Below, piece after piece: positions 1-8,331 of a stretch of 64,000 nt of DNA. The stretch is from UBA3941 sp002385665 (GTDB lineage Bacteria; Bacillota; Clostridia; Caldicoprobacterales; UBA3941): NCBI GenBank assembly GCA_050949255.1, contig JBMNFJ010000016.1:434001-498000 (forward strand), given 5' to 3'. How positions within the stretch are numbered: the first letter of the stretch is position 1; every line of letters begins with the position of its first letter. The notes under the pieces were generated by a model that was given only the letters and a program-made list of their open reading frames with translations, searched no databases and was not told the origin of the DNA. Made by a program: the position numbers and the translations under genes.

Positions 1-404
1 CCCATCACCATGGAAAAGAAGAGAAGATGCTCTTTAATAGAATGGTAGATGAACTGGGGCCGGCTGCTGAGAAGCTGGTGACCCATGGAATGCTGGTGGA
101 GCATGACTTGGGTAGGTTGTATACTATGCAATTGGGCGACGCTGTAGCTAAGGTTATGGCGGGTGATGATGAAGCCAAACTAGATATAATAGGAAATGCC
201 ATAGGTTATGCAGATCTATTGAGTCGACATATTGACAAAGAGGATAGGGTCGTTTACGAGTTTGCAAGGAGGAACTTGGCAGGGGAGACCCTGGAGGAAA
301 TAAATATGCAGTGTAACACTTTTGAGGAAAAGGCTAGTGCGAGCAAGATCCAGCAAAAATATATTAATCTATTGGATGAATTGGAAGCAAAGTATACTAG
401 CTGA
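1..404 (+). CDS. Hemerythrin-like HHE domain protein, 3' part only
   Basis: The reading frame is open from the left edge (first full codon at position 3), so the start lies outside the window. The visible part begins HHHGKEEKMLF and continues with GPAAEKLVTHGMLVEHDLGR. These histidines and acidic residues, spaced over helices, are the di-iron ligand pattern of bacterial hemerythrin-like proteins (O2, NO or redox sensing and iron handling). A later HIDKED fits the last helix. About 134 residues are visible and at least one N-terminal helix is missing. An internal ATG at 27 is not the real start because the HHH motif precedes it. The neighbouring hcp also deals with nitrosative stress, so a related role is plausible but inferred. 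Confidence 0.8.
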   Translation, partial: HHHGKEEKMLFNRMVDELGPAAEKLVTHGMLVEHDLGRLYTMQLGDAVAKVMAGDDEAKLDIIGNAIGYADLLSRHIDKEDRVVYEFARRNLAGETLEEINMQCNTFEEKASASKIQQKYINLLDELEAKYTS

Positions 405-643
405 TGTTAGGGGCAGACGACCCTTCCTCCCCTATAAAACACAAACAAATTGAATCAATTCCTATCATATGAATCTCATAATAAAAATAATAAAATGATC
501 ATTGTTTTTGTACCCCATATGGATATTGGGATGTATGAATTTCATAATCAATCCCATTAAAGAGGGATACGCTTGGTCTTTAATATATAAAAATCAATGT
601 TCCAGAGTAATCAATAGGGACTAATATCAGGGGGGAAATGGAA

Positions 644-2275
644 ATGAATATGTTTTGTTATCAATGCCAGGAAACTGCGAGAGGTACCGGTTGTACGGTG
701 CGAGGGGTATGCGGTAAGACACCTGAGGTATCGAATCTACAGGATTTACTTATCTATACCCTAAAAGGTATATCCGAGATAGTTGTCAAAGGAGATTTGA
801 ATGTCAGGGATTTAGGCACGCTCAACCACGATATGTTAAATAGCCTCTTTATTACTATTACCAATGCTAACTTTGACGATGATGCCATTGAAAAGGATAT
901 AATTAAGATGTTGGCCGCCAGGGACGAGTTAAGGGCCAAGGTCGACGCTTTAGATCTTCACGATTCAGCTACATTTACTGTAACAGACAGAGAGTCCATG
1001 CTAAAAAAGGCTATGGCAGTAGGAGTTCTGTCAACGGAGAATGAAGACATCAGATCGCTTAGGGAAATGATTATATACGGTCTCAAAGGTCTGGCTGCTT
1101 ATACTCATCATGCCCTTAACATAGGGAAAGAAGATTATAATCTATATGCCTTCGTATATGAAGCATTGGCAGCTACCATCGATGACAGTTTAAGCGCTGA
1201 TGATTTGGTAGCTTTGACCCTAAAGACAGGCGAACATGGGGTTAAGGCCATGGCCTTGCTTGATAGCGCCAATACATCAAAGTATGGAAATCCAGAGATA
1301 ACCGAAGTTAATATTGGCGTAAGGGATAATCCCGCTATCTTGGTATCGGGACACGATTTGACGGATCTTGAACAACTACTGGAGCAAACCCAAGGCACCG
1401 GGGTAGATGTGTATACCCATGGTGAGATGTTGCCTGCCCATTATTATCCAGCCTTCAAAAAATATGAGAACTTTGTGGGTAACTACGGAAATGCATGGTG
1501 GAAACAGATAGAGGAGTTCGCATCCTTTAATGGTCCGATCCTATTTACCACCAACTGCATAGTTCCCCCAAGAAGTGAAGAGGTAAGATCCAGAATCTTT
1601 ACAACCGGTGCGACTGGATATCCCGGATGTGTTCATATAGAAGCTGATGAAGAAGGCAAGAAGGATTTTTCCCAGATTATCGAAATGGCTAAGAGCTTGA
1701 AGGCACCCGAGGAAATTGAGAAGGGAACCATCGTAGGAGGATTTGCCCACAATCAGGTCTTTGCTTTAGCGGATAAGGTTGTTGAGGCTGTAAAGAGCGG
1801 TGCTATTAAAAAGTTCTTTGTTATGGCCGGTTGTGATGGAAGAATGAAATCCAGGGAATATTATACCCAATTTGCGGACAGGCTTCCTAAAGATACTGTA
1901 ATCCTTACGGCAGGATGTGCTAAGTATAGGTACAATAAACTAGACCTGGGGAATATCGGTGGCATACCCAGGGTCCTGGATGCCGGTCAGTGCAACGACT
2001 CCTATTCACTGGCACTTATCGCTCTAAAGCTCAAGGAAATCTTTGAACTTGAGGATATCAATGAGCTACCCATTGTATATAATATTGCCTGGTATGAGCA
2101 AAAGGCCGTTATAGTGCTGCTGGCTCTACTATACCTGGGAGTTAAAAATATACACCTAGGACCGACCCTACCTGGCTTCCTGTCCCCCAATGTGGCAAAG
2201 GTACTTGTAGAGAAGTTTGGGATCGGTAGTATTGGCGAGGTTGATGATGATATAAAGATGTTCATGGGTGCATAA
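644..2275 (+). CDS. hcp: Hydroxylamine reductase / hybrid-cluster protein
   Basis: Hybrid-cluster protein, a cytoplasmic redox enzyme known for NO reductase and hydroxylamine reductase activity in anaerobes under nitrosative stress. The N-terminal cysteines CYQCQETARGTGC...VC (CxxC-x8-C-x5-C, about residues 5-23) bind the cubane cluster. The hybrid-cluster ligands are all visible in order: SGHDL, THGEMLP, TTNCIVPP, AGCDGRM (persulfide Cys position), AGCAKYRYN, GQCNDS and WYEQKAV (Glu and Lys). The length of about 543 residues is normal for the family. ATG 644 is preferred over 638 because the G-rich SD at 630-636 sits 7 nt before 644 but almost touches 638. It appears to be a single-gene unit. 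No separate Hcr reductase gene is adjacent. Confidence 0.97.
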   Translation: MNMFCYQCQETARGTGCTVRGVCGKTPEVSNLQDLLIYTLKGISEIVVKGDLNVRDLGTLNHDMLNSLFITITNANFDDDAIEKDIIKMLAARDELRAKVDALDLHDSATFTVTDRESMLKKAMAVGVLSTENEDIRSLREMIIYGLKGLAAYTHHALNIGKEDYNLYAFVYEALAATIDDSLSADDLVALTLKTGEHGVKAMALLDSANTSKYGNPEITEVNIGVRDNPAILVSGHDLTDLEQLLEQTQGTGVDVYTHGEMLPAHYYPAFKKYENFVGNYGNAWWKQIEEFASFNGPILFTTNCIVPPRSEEVRSRIFTTGATGYPGCVHIEADEEGKKDFSQIIEMAKSLKAPEEIEKGTIVGGFAHNQVFALADKVVEAVKSGAIKKFFVMAGCDGRMKSREYYTQFADRLPKDTVILTAGCAKYRYNKLDLGNIGGIPRVLDAGQCNDSYSLALIALKLKEIFELEDINELPIVYNIAWYEQKAVIVLLALLYLGVKNIHLGPTLPGFLSPNVAKVLVEKFGIGSIGEVDDDIKMFMGA

Positions 2276-2815
2276 TATTGCCCCATTTGAGCAGTTGGAT
2301 TTCATGAAACTTTCATGGGGAGGATGGTTGATTCCGGCAGCAACCTGATGTATTTTAGCAGGTGCTGGCATAGACTGTCCTCCTTATTATTTGTAAACAA
2401 TAGCAAGATGAAACCCCGATAGAGCTACAACAATTCAATTCAGAAGTCATAACCACCGTATTTAATATAAACAAGAAGGACTACTATATTTCTACCATAA
2501 AGATCTAATATAGCTAGACCAGTGAGCCCATTTTATCTATAAACAACGGTATTCTTTGTGACTTATGAACACAGGGCTATGTTTACAATATTTACAAATT
2601 GATGTATGATCTTTATCAATATATGTAGACGGCTACGGGAGGGGAATAAGGTCTTTTAGATGGACGATGATCCTGATATAGAGGATACCCTTATATATAG
2701 TAACTCAGCTATCTTCGTTAAAAGACTTTAATAGATGTTGATATTTTGGTGCATGAAAAGTCAAGTCATATAGAACATACTTAGGTATACTAAAGCTAGT
2801 GAGGGATATAAGAGC
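2276..2815. other. 540-nt gene-free region with a foldable RNA segment
   Basis: No convincing coding sequence is visible. The first 115 nt after hcp can fold. CCCCAT at 2281-2286 pairs with ATGGGG near 2315. GGAGGA (2319-2324) pairs with TCCTCC (2378-2383) around an inner imperfect stem, CAGCAACCTG (2338-2347) with CAGGTGCTG (2359-2367), and a T-rich stretch follows. This is probably the hcp terminator, though see the finding on alternative pairing. The rest is AT-rich, has no recognised motif, and must hold the promoter of the AraC-type gene. Confidence 0.4.
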
Positions 2816-3709
2816 ATGGAATGGTTTGAGCGTTTAAACAGTGCAATGCAATACATAGAAGAAAATATAGACCAGGAAATAGACTTTGAAGAGATAGCTA
2901 AAATAGCTTGTTGTTCGGTCTATCATTTTCAAAGGATGTTTTCTTTTATCACGGATGTGCCGCTATCTGAGTATATCAGGCGAAGGCGACTTACCCTAGC
3001 CGCCTTCGAACTCCAGAATAGTGATATTAGAATAATTGACCTTGCGCTAAAATATGGATATGAGACCCATGAATCCTTTTCACGGGCCTTTCAAAAGCTC
3101 CACGGGATATCCCCGTCCCAGGCTAGAACCGTGGGAGCTGAGCTTAAAGCCTATCCGCGCATATCCTTTCAGATTTCAATTAAAGGGGATGTGGAGATGA
3201 ATTATAGGATTGAGAGAAAGGACAGTTTTTCAGTATTTGGTGTAGAGAAAGTGATTAGCACTGTTGATGGTCAAAACTTTATAGATATACCAGAGTTTTG
3301 GCATGAATCCTATAAAAATGGGATGGTTGAAAAAATTATCAAAGCTTCGGGTATTGAATGGGATGAAGGGAGTACAGGTCTTATGCCTGTCAATGCGGTC
3401 ATGTGTTATAGGGATACGGGAAAGGATTTCTTCCCATACATGATTTGCTCTCTTACACCTGAAGGTGGTGTTGATGATGAGTTTACTGTGTTGGAGATAC
3501 CGTCCTGCTTATGGGCTGTGTTTACCACCAAGAAGTATACACAACCCGATACCACCAACGCTATATCCAATGTTTGGAAGAGGATATTTTCCGAATGGTT
3601 TCCCACTTCAGGCTATATGCATGATTGCGCTCCGGAATTTGAAATGTATTATAAGGATGACGATGGAATGGAGTATTGTGAGGTATGGATACCTGTGGTA
3701 AAAAAATGA
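2816..3709 (+). CDS. AraC-family regulator with GyrI-like effector-binding domain
   Basis: A transcription factor of 297 residues. Residues about 8-105 are an AraC-type double helix-turn-helix, with YHFQRMFSFITDVPLSEYI for the first helices and GYETHESFSRAFQKLHGISP as the classic second signature. The remainder is a GyrI-like/Cass2-type small-molecule-binding domain, as in multidrug-responsive regulators such as the Rob/BmrR type. Its end overlaps the nitroreductase start by 4 nt (ATGA), so the two are probably cotranscribed and the regulator may control that gene. The inducer is unknown; a drug-like or nitroaromatic compound is only a guess from context. Confidence 0.9.
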   Translation: MEWFERLNSAMQYIEENIDQEIDFEEIAKIACCSVYHFQRMFSFITDVPLSEYIRRRRLTLAAFELQNSDIRIIDLALKYGYETHESFSRAFQKLHGISPSQARTVGAELKAYPRISFQISIKGDVEMNYRIERKDSFSVFGVEKVISTVDGQNFIDIPEFWHESYKNGMVEKIIKASGIEWDEGSTGLMPVNAVMCYRDTGKDFFPYMICSLTPEGGVDDEFTVLEIPSCLWAVFTTKKYTQPDTTNAISNVWKRIFSEWFPTSGYMHDCAPEFEMYYKDDDGMEYCEVWIPVVKK

Positions 3710-4302
3710 CCGTAACAAAAGCTATTCATAACAGAAGAAGCATTAGAAAATTTAAGCCTGACACAATAACCAGGGAACAAGTAGAAACTCTTATAAATGC
3801 TGCTTGCGCAGCTCCTTCATCTAAAAACTCACAGCCATGGAAGTTTGTTGTGATTATGAATGAGGATGAGAGGGAGAGGGTCTTAGATGCCATGGAACTG
3901 GGCATAGAGCGTTTTGACAAGGAAAATGACTTTGAGCTAAAATCAAGGATGATATATGGCGCACGGCATACCCTTTCAATAATGAGAACGGCACCGGTAA
4001 ACATCTTTGTATTTGCACCGAACCTTCGCCACATAGGCGAGTCAAGAACACTTTATGAGACTTTAGATGATTTGGTCAGTGCTCAATCCATTGGAGCATC
4101 CATTCAAAACATGCTTCTATCGGCTACAGAAATGGGACTGGGTTCACTATGGATATGCGATATATACTTTGCCTATGAGGAACTGACAAACTATCTAAAG
4201 CAGGATGGACTCATGATAGCAGCAGTCTCCATAGGTCTTGCCGATGAATCCCCGGGAAAGAGGCCAAGAAAGCCCATGGAGGAAGTGACGGAGTGGAGGT
4301 AG
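3706..4302 (+). CDS. Nitroreductase family protein (FMN-dependent)
   Basis: About 198 residues. The N-terminal motif AIHNRRSIRKF and PSSKNSQPWKFVV are typical FMN-binding segments of the nitroreductase fold, and the C-terminal GLGSLWICDIYF and SIGLADESPGKRPRKPMEEV match the NfnB/NfsA-like superfamily. Such enzymes reduce nitro groups, quinones or flavins with NAD(P)H. ATG 3706, overlapping the araC-type stop, gives the usual short N-terminus. An upstream in-frame ATG at 3685 would add seven residues. Cotranscription with the regulator suggests a detoxification or stress role, but the substrate cannot be read from sequence. Confidence 0.9.
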   Translation: MTVTKAIHNRRSIRKFKPDTITREQVETLINAACAAPSSKNSQPWKFVVIMNEDERERVLDAMELGIERFDKENDFELKSRMIYGARHTLSIMRTAPVNIFVFAPNLRHIGESRTLYETLDDLVSAQSIGASIQNMLLSATEMGLGSLWICDIYFAYEELTNYLKQDGLMIAAVSIGLADESPGKRPRKPMEEVTEWR

Positions 4303-4434
4303 TATAAATATTATTAAGGGACCATAAGATAGAGCCAATAATATCTAACTGGGTGCAAATTAAAATTCCCTTGTTTAAAGGCGGACTTTATGGTATATTA
4401 AATTTAAAAGAATATAAGTCATGCGGAGATTGAG

Positions 4435-4486
4435 AGTCGTGCTAGAGGGGGGCAATTATTGCCTCTATTATAGGACGACTTTTTTA
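4435..4486 (+). terminator. Strong hairpin plus T-tract before the Ldh-family gene
   Basis: AGTCGT (4435-4440) pairs with ACGACT (4475-4480) and TAGAGG (4443-4448) with CCTCTA (4462-4467), followed by seven T. It lies 133 nt after the nitroreductase stop and about 93 nt before the next start. It could end the araC-nitroreductase unit or act as an attenuator in the leader of the next gene. Upstream, AAGGGA/TCCCTT (about 4315 and 4367) and ACCATAA/TTATGGT can also pair. No known riboswitch class was recognised. Confidence 0.7.
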
Positions 4487-4578
4487 TGCTCTTAATGACA
4501 AAGATTTAATCGGGATTTTTGGGTTAAACCTTTGTTTGGACTTATTTATAACAAAAATCATAAAAAAGGGTGATATTC

Positions 4579-5682
4579 ATGGACAACAATATTAAATGGA
4601 TCGACTTTGCTACCATGGAAAGGTTTATGGTAGACGTTTTCAAAGGTATAGGTGTTCCGGAGGAGGATGCAAAGATCTGTGCGGATGTTCTTATCGAAGC
4701 AGATAAACAGGGAATAGACTCCCATGGCACCAATAGGTTGAAACCCATATATTATGACAGGATCAAAGATGGGATCCAATTCCCCAAGACCAACTTTGAA
4801 ATAGTCAGGGAAGGCCCCACAACCGCTGTAGTAGACGGACACCATGGTATGGGTATGGTGATAGGTAAGAGGTCCATGGAAATGGCCATTGAAAAGGCAA
4901 GAAAATATGGGATGGGCATGGTCGCTGTCAGAAATTCCACCCACTATGGTATTGCAGGGTATTATGCAAAGATGGCTGTAGATGCGGGTATGATCGGCAT
5001 TACCGGTACCAATGCCAGACCTTCCATAGCACCCACCTTTGGTGTAGAGAATATGCTTGGTACCAATCCCCTTACATTCGGTATTCCTAGTGACGAGGAA
5101 TTCCCCTTTATGCTGGACTGTGCTACATCCATCACACAGCGGGGTAAGATTGAGGTCTACGATAAACTAGGTAAAACCATGCCTGAAGGCTGGGTTATAG
5201 ATGAGGATGGGAATTACCAGACCGATCCCACTAAGGTATTGGGTGATCTGGTAAAAGGAAAGGCAGCCCTCACACCCCTAGGCGGCGCAGGTGAGGAGCT
5301 CGGCGGCTATAAGGGTTACGGTTATGCAACGGTTGTAGAGATTTTATCCGCAGCTCTTCAGGGAGGCAACTACTTGAAGATGCTCCTTGGATTTGATGAA
5401 AATGGTAAAAAAGTCCCCTATGCCCTAGGACATTTCTTTATAGCCATAGATATATCCGCTTTTACAGAACTTGATGACTTTAAAAAGACTACCGGCAATA
5501 TCCTGAGGGAACTTCGAAACTCCAAAAAGGCCAAAGGCCATGATAGGATATATACCGCAGGTGAAAAGGAATATGAAACCTGGCTCTATAGGAAGGACAA
5601 AGGGGTTCCTGTCAACGAGGAACTATTAAAAGAACTCATTATAATGAGGGATGAGCTGAATCTTTCAGGTTATGATTTTTAG
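4579..5682 (+). CDS. Malate/L-lactate dehydrogenase-family (Ldh_2) NAD(P)H oxidoreductase
   Basis: About 367 residues, the family's usual length. The conserved core is visible: EADKQGIDSHGTNRL (with the catalytic His), VRNSTHYGIAGYYA, GTNARPSIAP, GTNPLTFGIPS and the glycine-rich GGYKGYGYA near the C-terminus. Members of this family (malate, L-sulfolactate, ureidoglycolate and related dehydrogenases) reduce 2-oxoacids to 2-hydroxyacids in the cytoplasm. ATG 4579 has AAGGGTGA 6-7 nt upstream; a GTG at 4570 in frame overlaps that SD and is less likely. The next gene encodes malic enzyme, so malate is a natural candidate substrate, by inference only. Confidence 0.9.
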   Translation: MDNNIKWIDFATMERFMVDVFKGIGVPEEDAKICADVLIEADKQGIDSHGTNRLKPIYYDRIKDGIQFPKTNFEIVREGPTTAVVDGHHGMGMVIGKRSMEMAIEKARKYGMGMVAVRNSTHYGIAGYYAKMAVDAGMIGITGTNARPSIAPTFGVENMLGTNPLTFGIPSDEEFPFMLDCATSITQRGKIEVYDKLGKTMPEGWVIDEDGNYQTDPTKVLGDLVKGKAALTPLGGAGEELGGYKGYGYATVVEILSAALQGGNYLKMLLGFDENGKKVPYALGHFFIAIDISAFTELDDFKKTTGNILRELRNSKKAKGHDRIYTAGEKEYETWLYRKDKGVPVNEELLKELIIMRDELNLSGYDF

Positions 5683-5845
5683 GCAATATCAAGGAATATC
5701 CGATTAGTAGGAGTTTCAGTAGAATTAATAAGTCCCTGATGTCAGTAAATAGTGTATATTATACTTATTGTATATTTATTTTTGCACAGATGGGCGATGT
5801 ATTTTATGAAACTACTATAATGAAAGATGCGGGAGGGGGCCTATC

Positions 5846-7018
5846 ATGGACATAAAGAAAGAAGCTCTAAAACTGCACAGACAGTGGAAGGGGAAGATTG
5901 AGGTAAAGAATACCGTAGAGGTAAACAACAGCAGAGACCTTTCCTTAGCCTATACACCAGGAGTGGCAGAACCCTGTCTGGCTATAAAGGATGATATAAA
6001 TCTATCCTATGAATATACAAGAAGGTGGAATATGGTGGCTGTTGCCACCGACGGGACTGCGGTTCTGGGATTAGGGGATATAGGTCCTGAAGCCGGCATG
6101 CCGGTTATGGAGGGTAAGTGCGTGTTGTTTAAGGCCTTCGCTGATGTAGACGCTTTTCCCCTTTGCATAAAGTCCAAGGACGTCGATGAGATAGTCAAAA
6201 CCATAAAACTTATTTCAGGGAGTTTTGGGGGTGTAAACTTAGAGGACATATCCGCTCCCAGGTGCTTTGAAATCGAGCGAAGGCTCAAAAAGGAATGCGA
6301 TATACCCATATTTCACGATGACCAGCATGGGACAGCTATCGTAGTTCTGGCGGCTATGATAAACGCTTTAAAGATCGTAGGTAAGGATATAAAGGATATA
6401 AAGGTTATAGTAAATGGACTAGGGGCTGCAGGTACTGCCATAACCAGGCTACTTATGAGTATGGGCCTCAAAAACGTTATAGCCTGTGATATCCAAGGCG
6501 CAATTTATGACGGGATGGAGGGCCTGGATTCAGAGAAGGCGGCAATGGCTAAGATAACCAACCCCCAAAAGAAAAAGGGTATGCTAAAGGACGTAATAGT
6601 GGGGGCAGATGTGTTTATAGGGGTGTCCGCCCCAAACGTCTTAACCCAGGATATGGTTAAGACCATGGCCAAGGATGCTATAGTATTTGCTATGGCCAAC
6701 CCTGTTCCGGAGATAATGCCGGATCTTGCCAAAGAGGCAGGCGCAAGGGTAGTTGGTACCGGAAGATCGGATTTTGCCAATCAGATTAACAATGTCCTAG
6801 CTTTCCCCGGTGTATTCAGAGGGGCTCTGGATGTAAGGGCCAGCGATATAAACGATGAAATGAAGATAGCTGCGGCTCAGGCTATAGCTGCTCTTATAGG
6901 GGAGGACGAACTAAATGAAGACTACATCATACCGGCGGCATTCGATGAAAGGGTAGCCCCGGCAGTTGCAAAGGCAGTAGCCAAGGCTGCCAGGGATTCA
7001 GGAGTAGCCAGGATCTAG
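5846..7018 (+). CDS. NAD(P)-dependent malic enzyme (decarboxylating)
   Basis: Converts malate to pyruvate and CO2. The protein has 390 residues and is the short bacterial form without a phosphotransacetylase tail. The N-terminal catalytic half shows LAYTPGVAEPC (catalytic Tyr), CVLFKAFADVDAFP (Lys), EDISAPRCFEIERRL and FHDDQHGTAIV (metal-binding acidic residues). The second half has the dinucleotide fold VNGLGAAGTAITRLL and ANPVPEI. The start follows GGGAGGGGG. A strong terminator follows. Together with the preceding Ldh-family gene it suggests malate/pyruvate interconversion. The NAD versus NADP preference is not evident from sequence. Confidence 0.96.
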   Translation: MDIKKEALKLHRQWKGKIEVKNTVEVNNSRDLSLAYTPGVAEPCLAIKDDINLSYEYTRRWNMVAVATDGTAVLGLGDIGPEAGMPVMEGKCVLFKAFADVDAFPLCIKSKDVDEIVKTIKLISGSFGGVNLEDISAPRCFEIERRLKKECDIPIFHDDQHGTAIVVLAAMINALKIVGKDIKDIKVIVNGLGAAGTAITRLLMSMGLKNVIACDIQGAIYDGMEGLDSEKAAMAKITNPQKKKGMLKDVIVGADVFIGVSAPNVLTQDMVKTMAKDAIVFAMANPVPEIMPDLAKEAGARVVGTGRSDFANQINNVLAFPGVFRGALDVRASDINDEMKIAAAQAIAALIGEDELNEDYIIPAAFDERVAPAVAKAVAKAARDSGVARI

Positions 7019-7033
7019 CTCTTGGACATATAA

Positions 7034-7076
7034 GAAAAAATCCCCAGCTTATAAATTAAGCTGGGGATTTTTTTTG
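7034..7076 (+). terminator. Rho-independent terminator of malic enzyme gene
   Basis: AATCCCCAGCTT (7039-7050) and AAGCTGGGGATT (7058-7069) form a 12-bp stem with a short loop, followed by a run of T. Confidence 0.95.
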
Positions 7077-7303
7077 CCCTTTTTTTATTAGTTTTTAGCA
7101 AGACTATTATAAAGCCGACAATTGTTGGTAAAATTTAGGTCGTATCTTACTGTAAATCAAGGAAATTCGTAAAACGATTTTTATGGAAATACTATGGGAA
7201 ATAAAGGTAAATCTGAAGACGATATCTAACATAACATAAAAGACAAGCCATAATCAATTCCCTTTCTTGGGATATACAATAATAATGTGGAGGGATTAGC
7301 GAT

Positions 7304-7918
7304 ATGAAATTACTTATAGCGGATGCCTGTCCCTTGATAAGGGAAGGATTAGCAGCCGTTTTATCCAATGAACCGTTCATAGCCTCAATAGAACAAGCAG
7401 CTACTTTAGAGGAAGCTATTGATAAGATAAATAATTTCGGTCCGGATATAGTTCTGCTCGATATGGACTTGGAAGATGAATGTGGATTAGACTTAGTATC
7501 AAAAACAAGAGGAAAAAATAAAGAGTGTAAATACATTGTTTTCACATCCTCATCTGACACAAATGATTTTAATCGTGCTGAGGGGATTGGGGTAGATGGG
7601 TTTATACTAAAAAATGCATACCCTGAGGAAATAATTCTAGGGATTAAACTAGTCAGTCGCGGACGAAAATTTTATGATCCCAGTATACTGGAAATGATAC
7701 TGAAAAAGAGGAATAAGCCCAGGATTGAAGAATTGACCGCCAGGGAGCAGGACGTGCTAAGGGAGCTGGGAAAGGGAATGAACAACAAGCAGATAGCCCA
7801 GAATCTATTTATCACGGAGTATACGGTTAAGAAGCATATTAGCCGGATTCTCTCCAAGCTAGGGTTAACCGACAGAACTCAAGCCGCAATATACGCCAAT
7901 ACCAATCGTGTGGTTTAG
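7304..7918 (+). CDS. Orphan NarL/FixJ-type response regulator
   Basis: 204 residues. Receiver domain about 1-118 with phosphoacceptor Asp53 (VLLDMD), Thr/Ser switch at 81-83 and Lys103. LuxR-type helix-turn-helix about 138-200 (LTAREQDVLRELGKGMNNKQ, then TVKKHISRILSKL). The usual acidic pair at the start of the receiver (D-D) is D7-A8 here, followed by Cys9 where His is common, so the metal-binding pocket is altered. No histidine kinase gene is adjacent. Its own terminator follows, and the next operon is the surface-protein locus at 8.3 kb, which it could control, though nothing in the sequence proves this. Confidence 0.92.
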   Translation: MKLLIADACPLIREGLAAVLSNEPFIASIEQAATLEEAIDKINNFGPDIVLLDMDLEDECGLDLVSKTRGKNKECKYIVFTSSSDTNDFNRAEGIGVDGFILKNAYPEEIILGIKLVSRGRKFYDPSILEMILKKRNKPRIEELTAREQDVLRELGKGMNNKQIAQNLFITEYTVKKHISRILSKLGLTDRTQAAIYANTNRVV

Positions 7919-7965
7919 CTTATGGAAGGTGAAGCTATTGTAATGTTATAAGACAGGTACCAGGG

Positions 7966-7997
7966 AATCGACGACCAGATCGTCGATTTTTATTTTA
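7966..7997 (+). terminator. Terminator of the response regulator gene
   Basis: AATCGACGA (7966-7974) and TCGTCGATT (7980-7988) form a 9-bp stem with a 5-nt loop, then TTTATTTTA. Confidence 0.9.
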
Positions 7998-8331
7998 CTG
8001 ATACAGAATAGCTAGCCATATGCGTCTTTACCATAATACCAAAGAACAGCATGGGTATACAAAAGGATACCCTGTAGATAATAAACGCAATAAATTATGG
8101 GAAAGAAGTAGACTAAAGATCCACTTATCGGCATAATCCAAGACTACCCTTATGTAGCAGCATAAGTACACTCCAGAGGGAAGCAAGAAACCTCATACAG
8201 TCCTATAATCATTGTAAACTAAAATGAATTTCAATATTCAATTCTAAATCAAAGGTTTGAAGAATAAATCTGATTAGAAGAAGAGTATATCCCAAGTCAG
8301 CCAAATTAAGAGTATAGGAGGTGAATGATAG
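7998..8331. promoter_or_regulatory. Leader/promoter region of the surface-protein locus
   Basis: A non-coding stretch of about 330 nt. GGGTAT...ATACCC near 8051-8072 forms a small hairpin. No consensus promoter stands out and no known riboswitch was recognised. A strong SD (GGAGGTG) lies before the ATG at 8332. The length leaves room for regulation of the long downstream locus. Confidence 0.35.

Noticed and set aside
7919..8331. Search for a cyclic-di-GMP or other riboswitch before the surface-protein locus
   Set aside because: None of the conserved cores was found; only a small hairpin is present.
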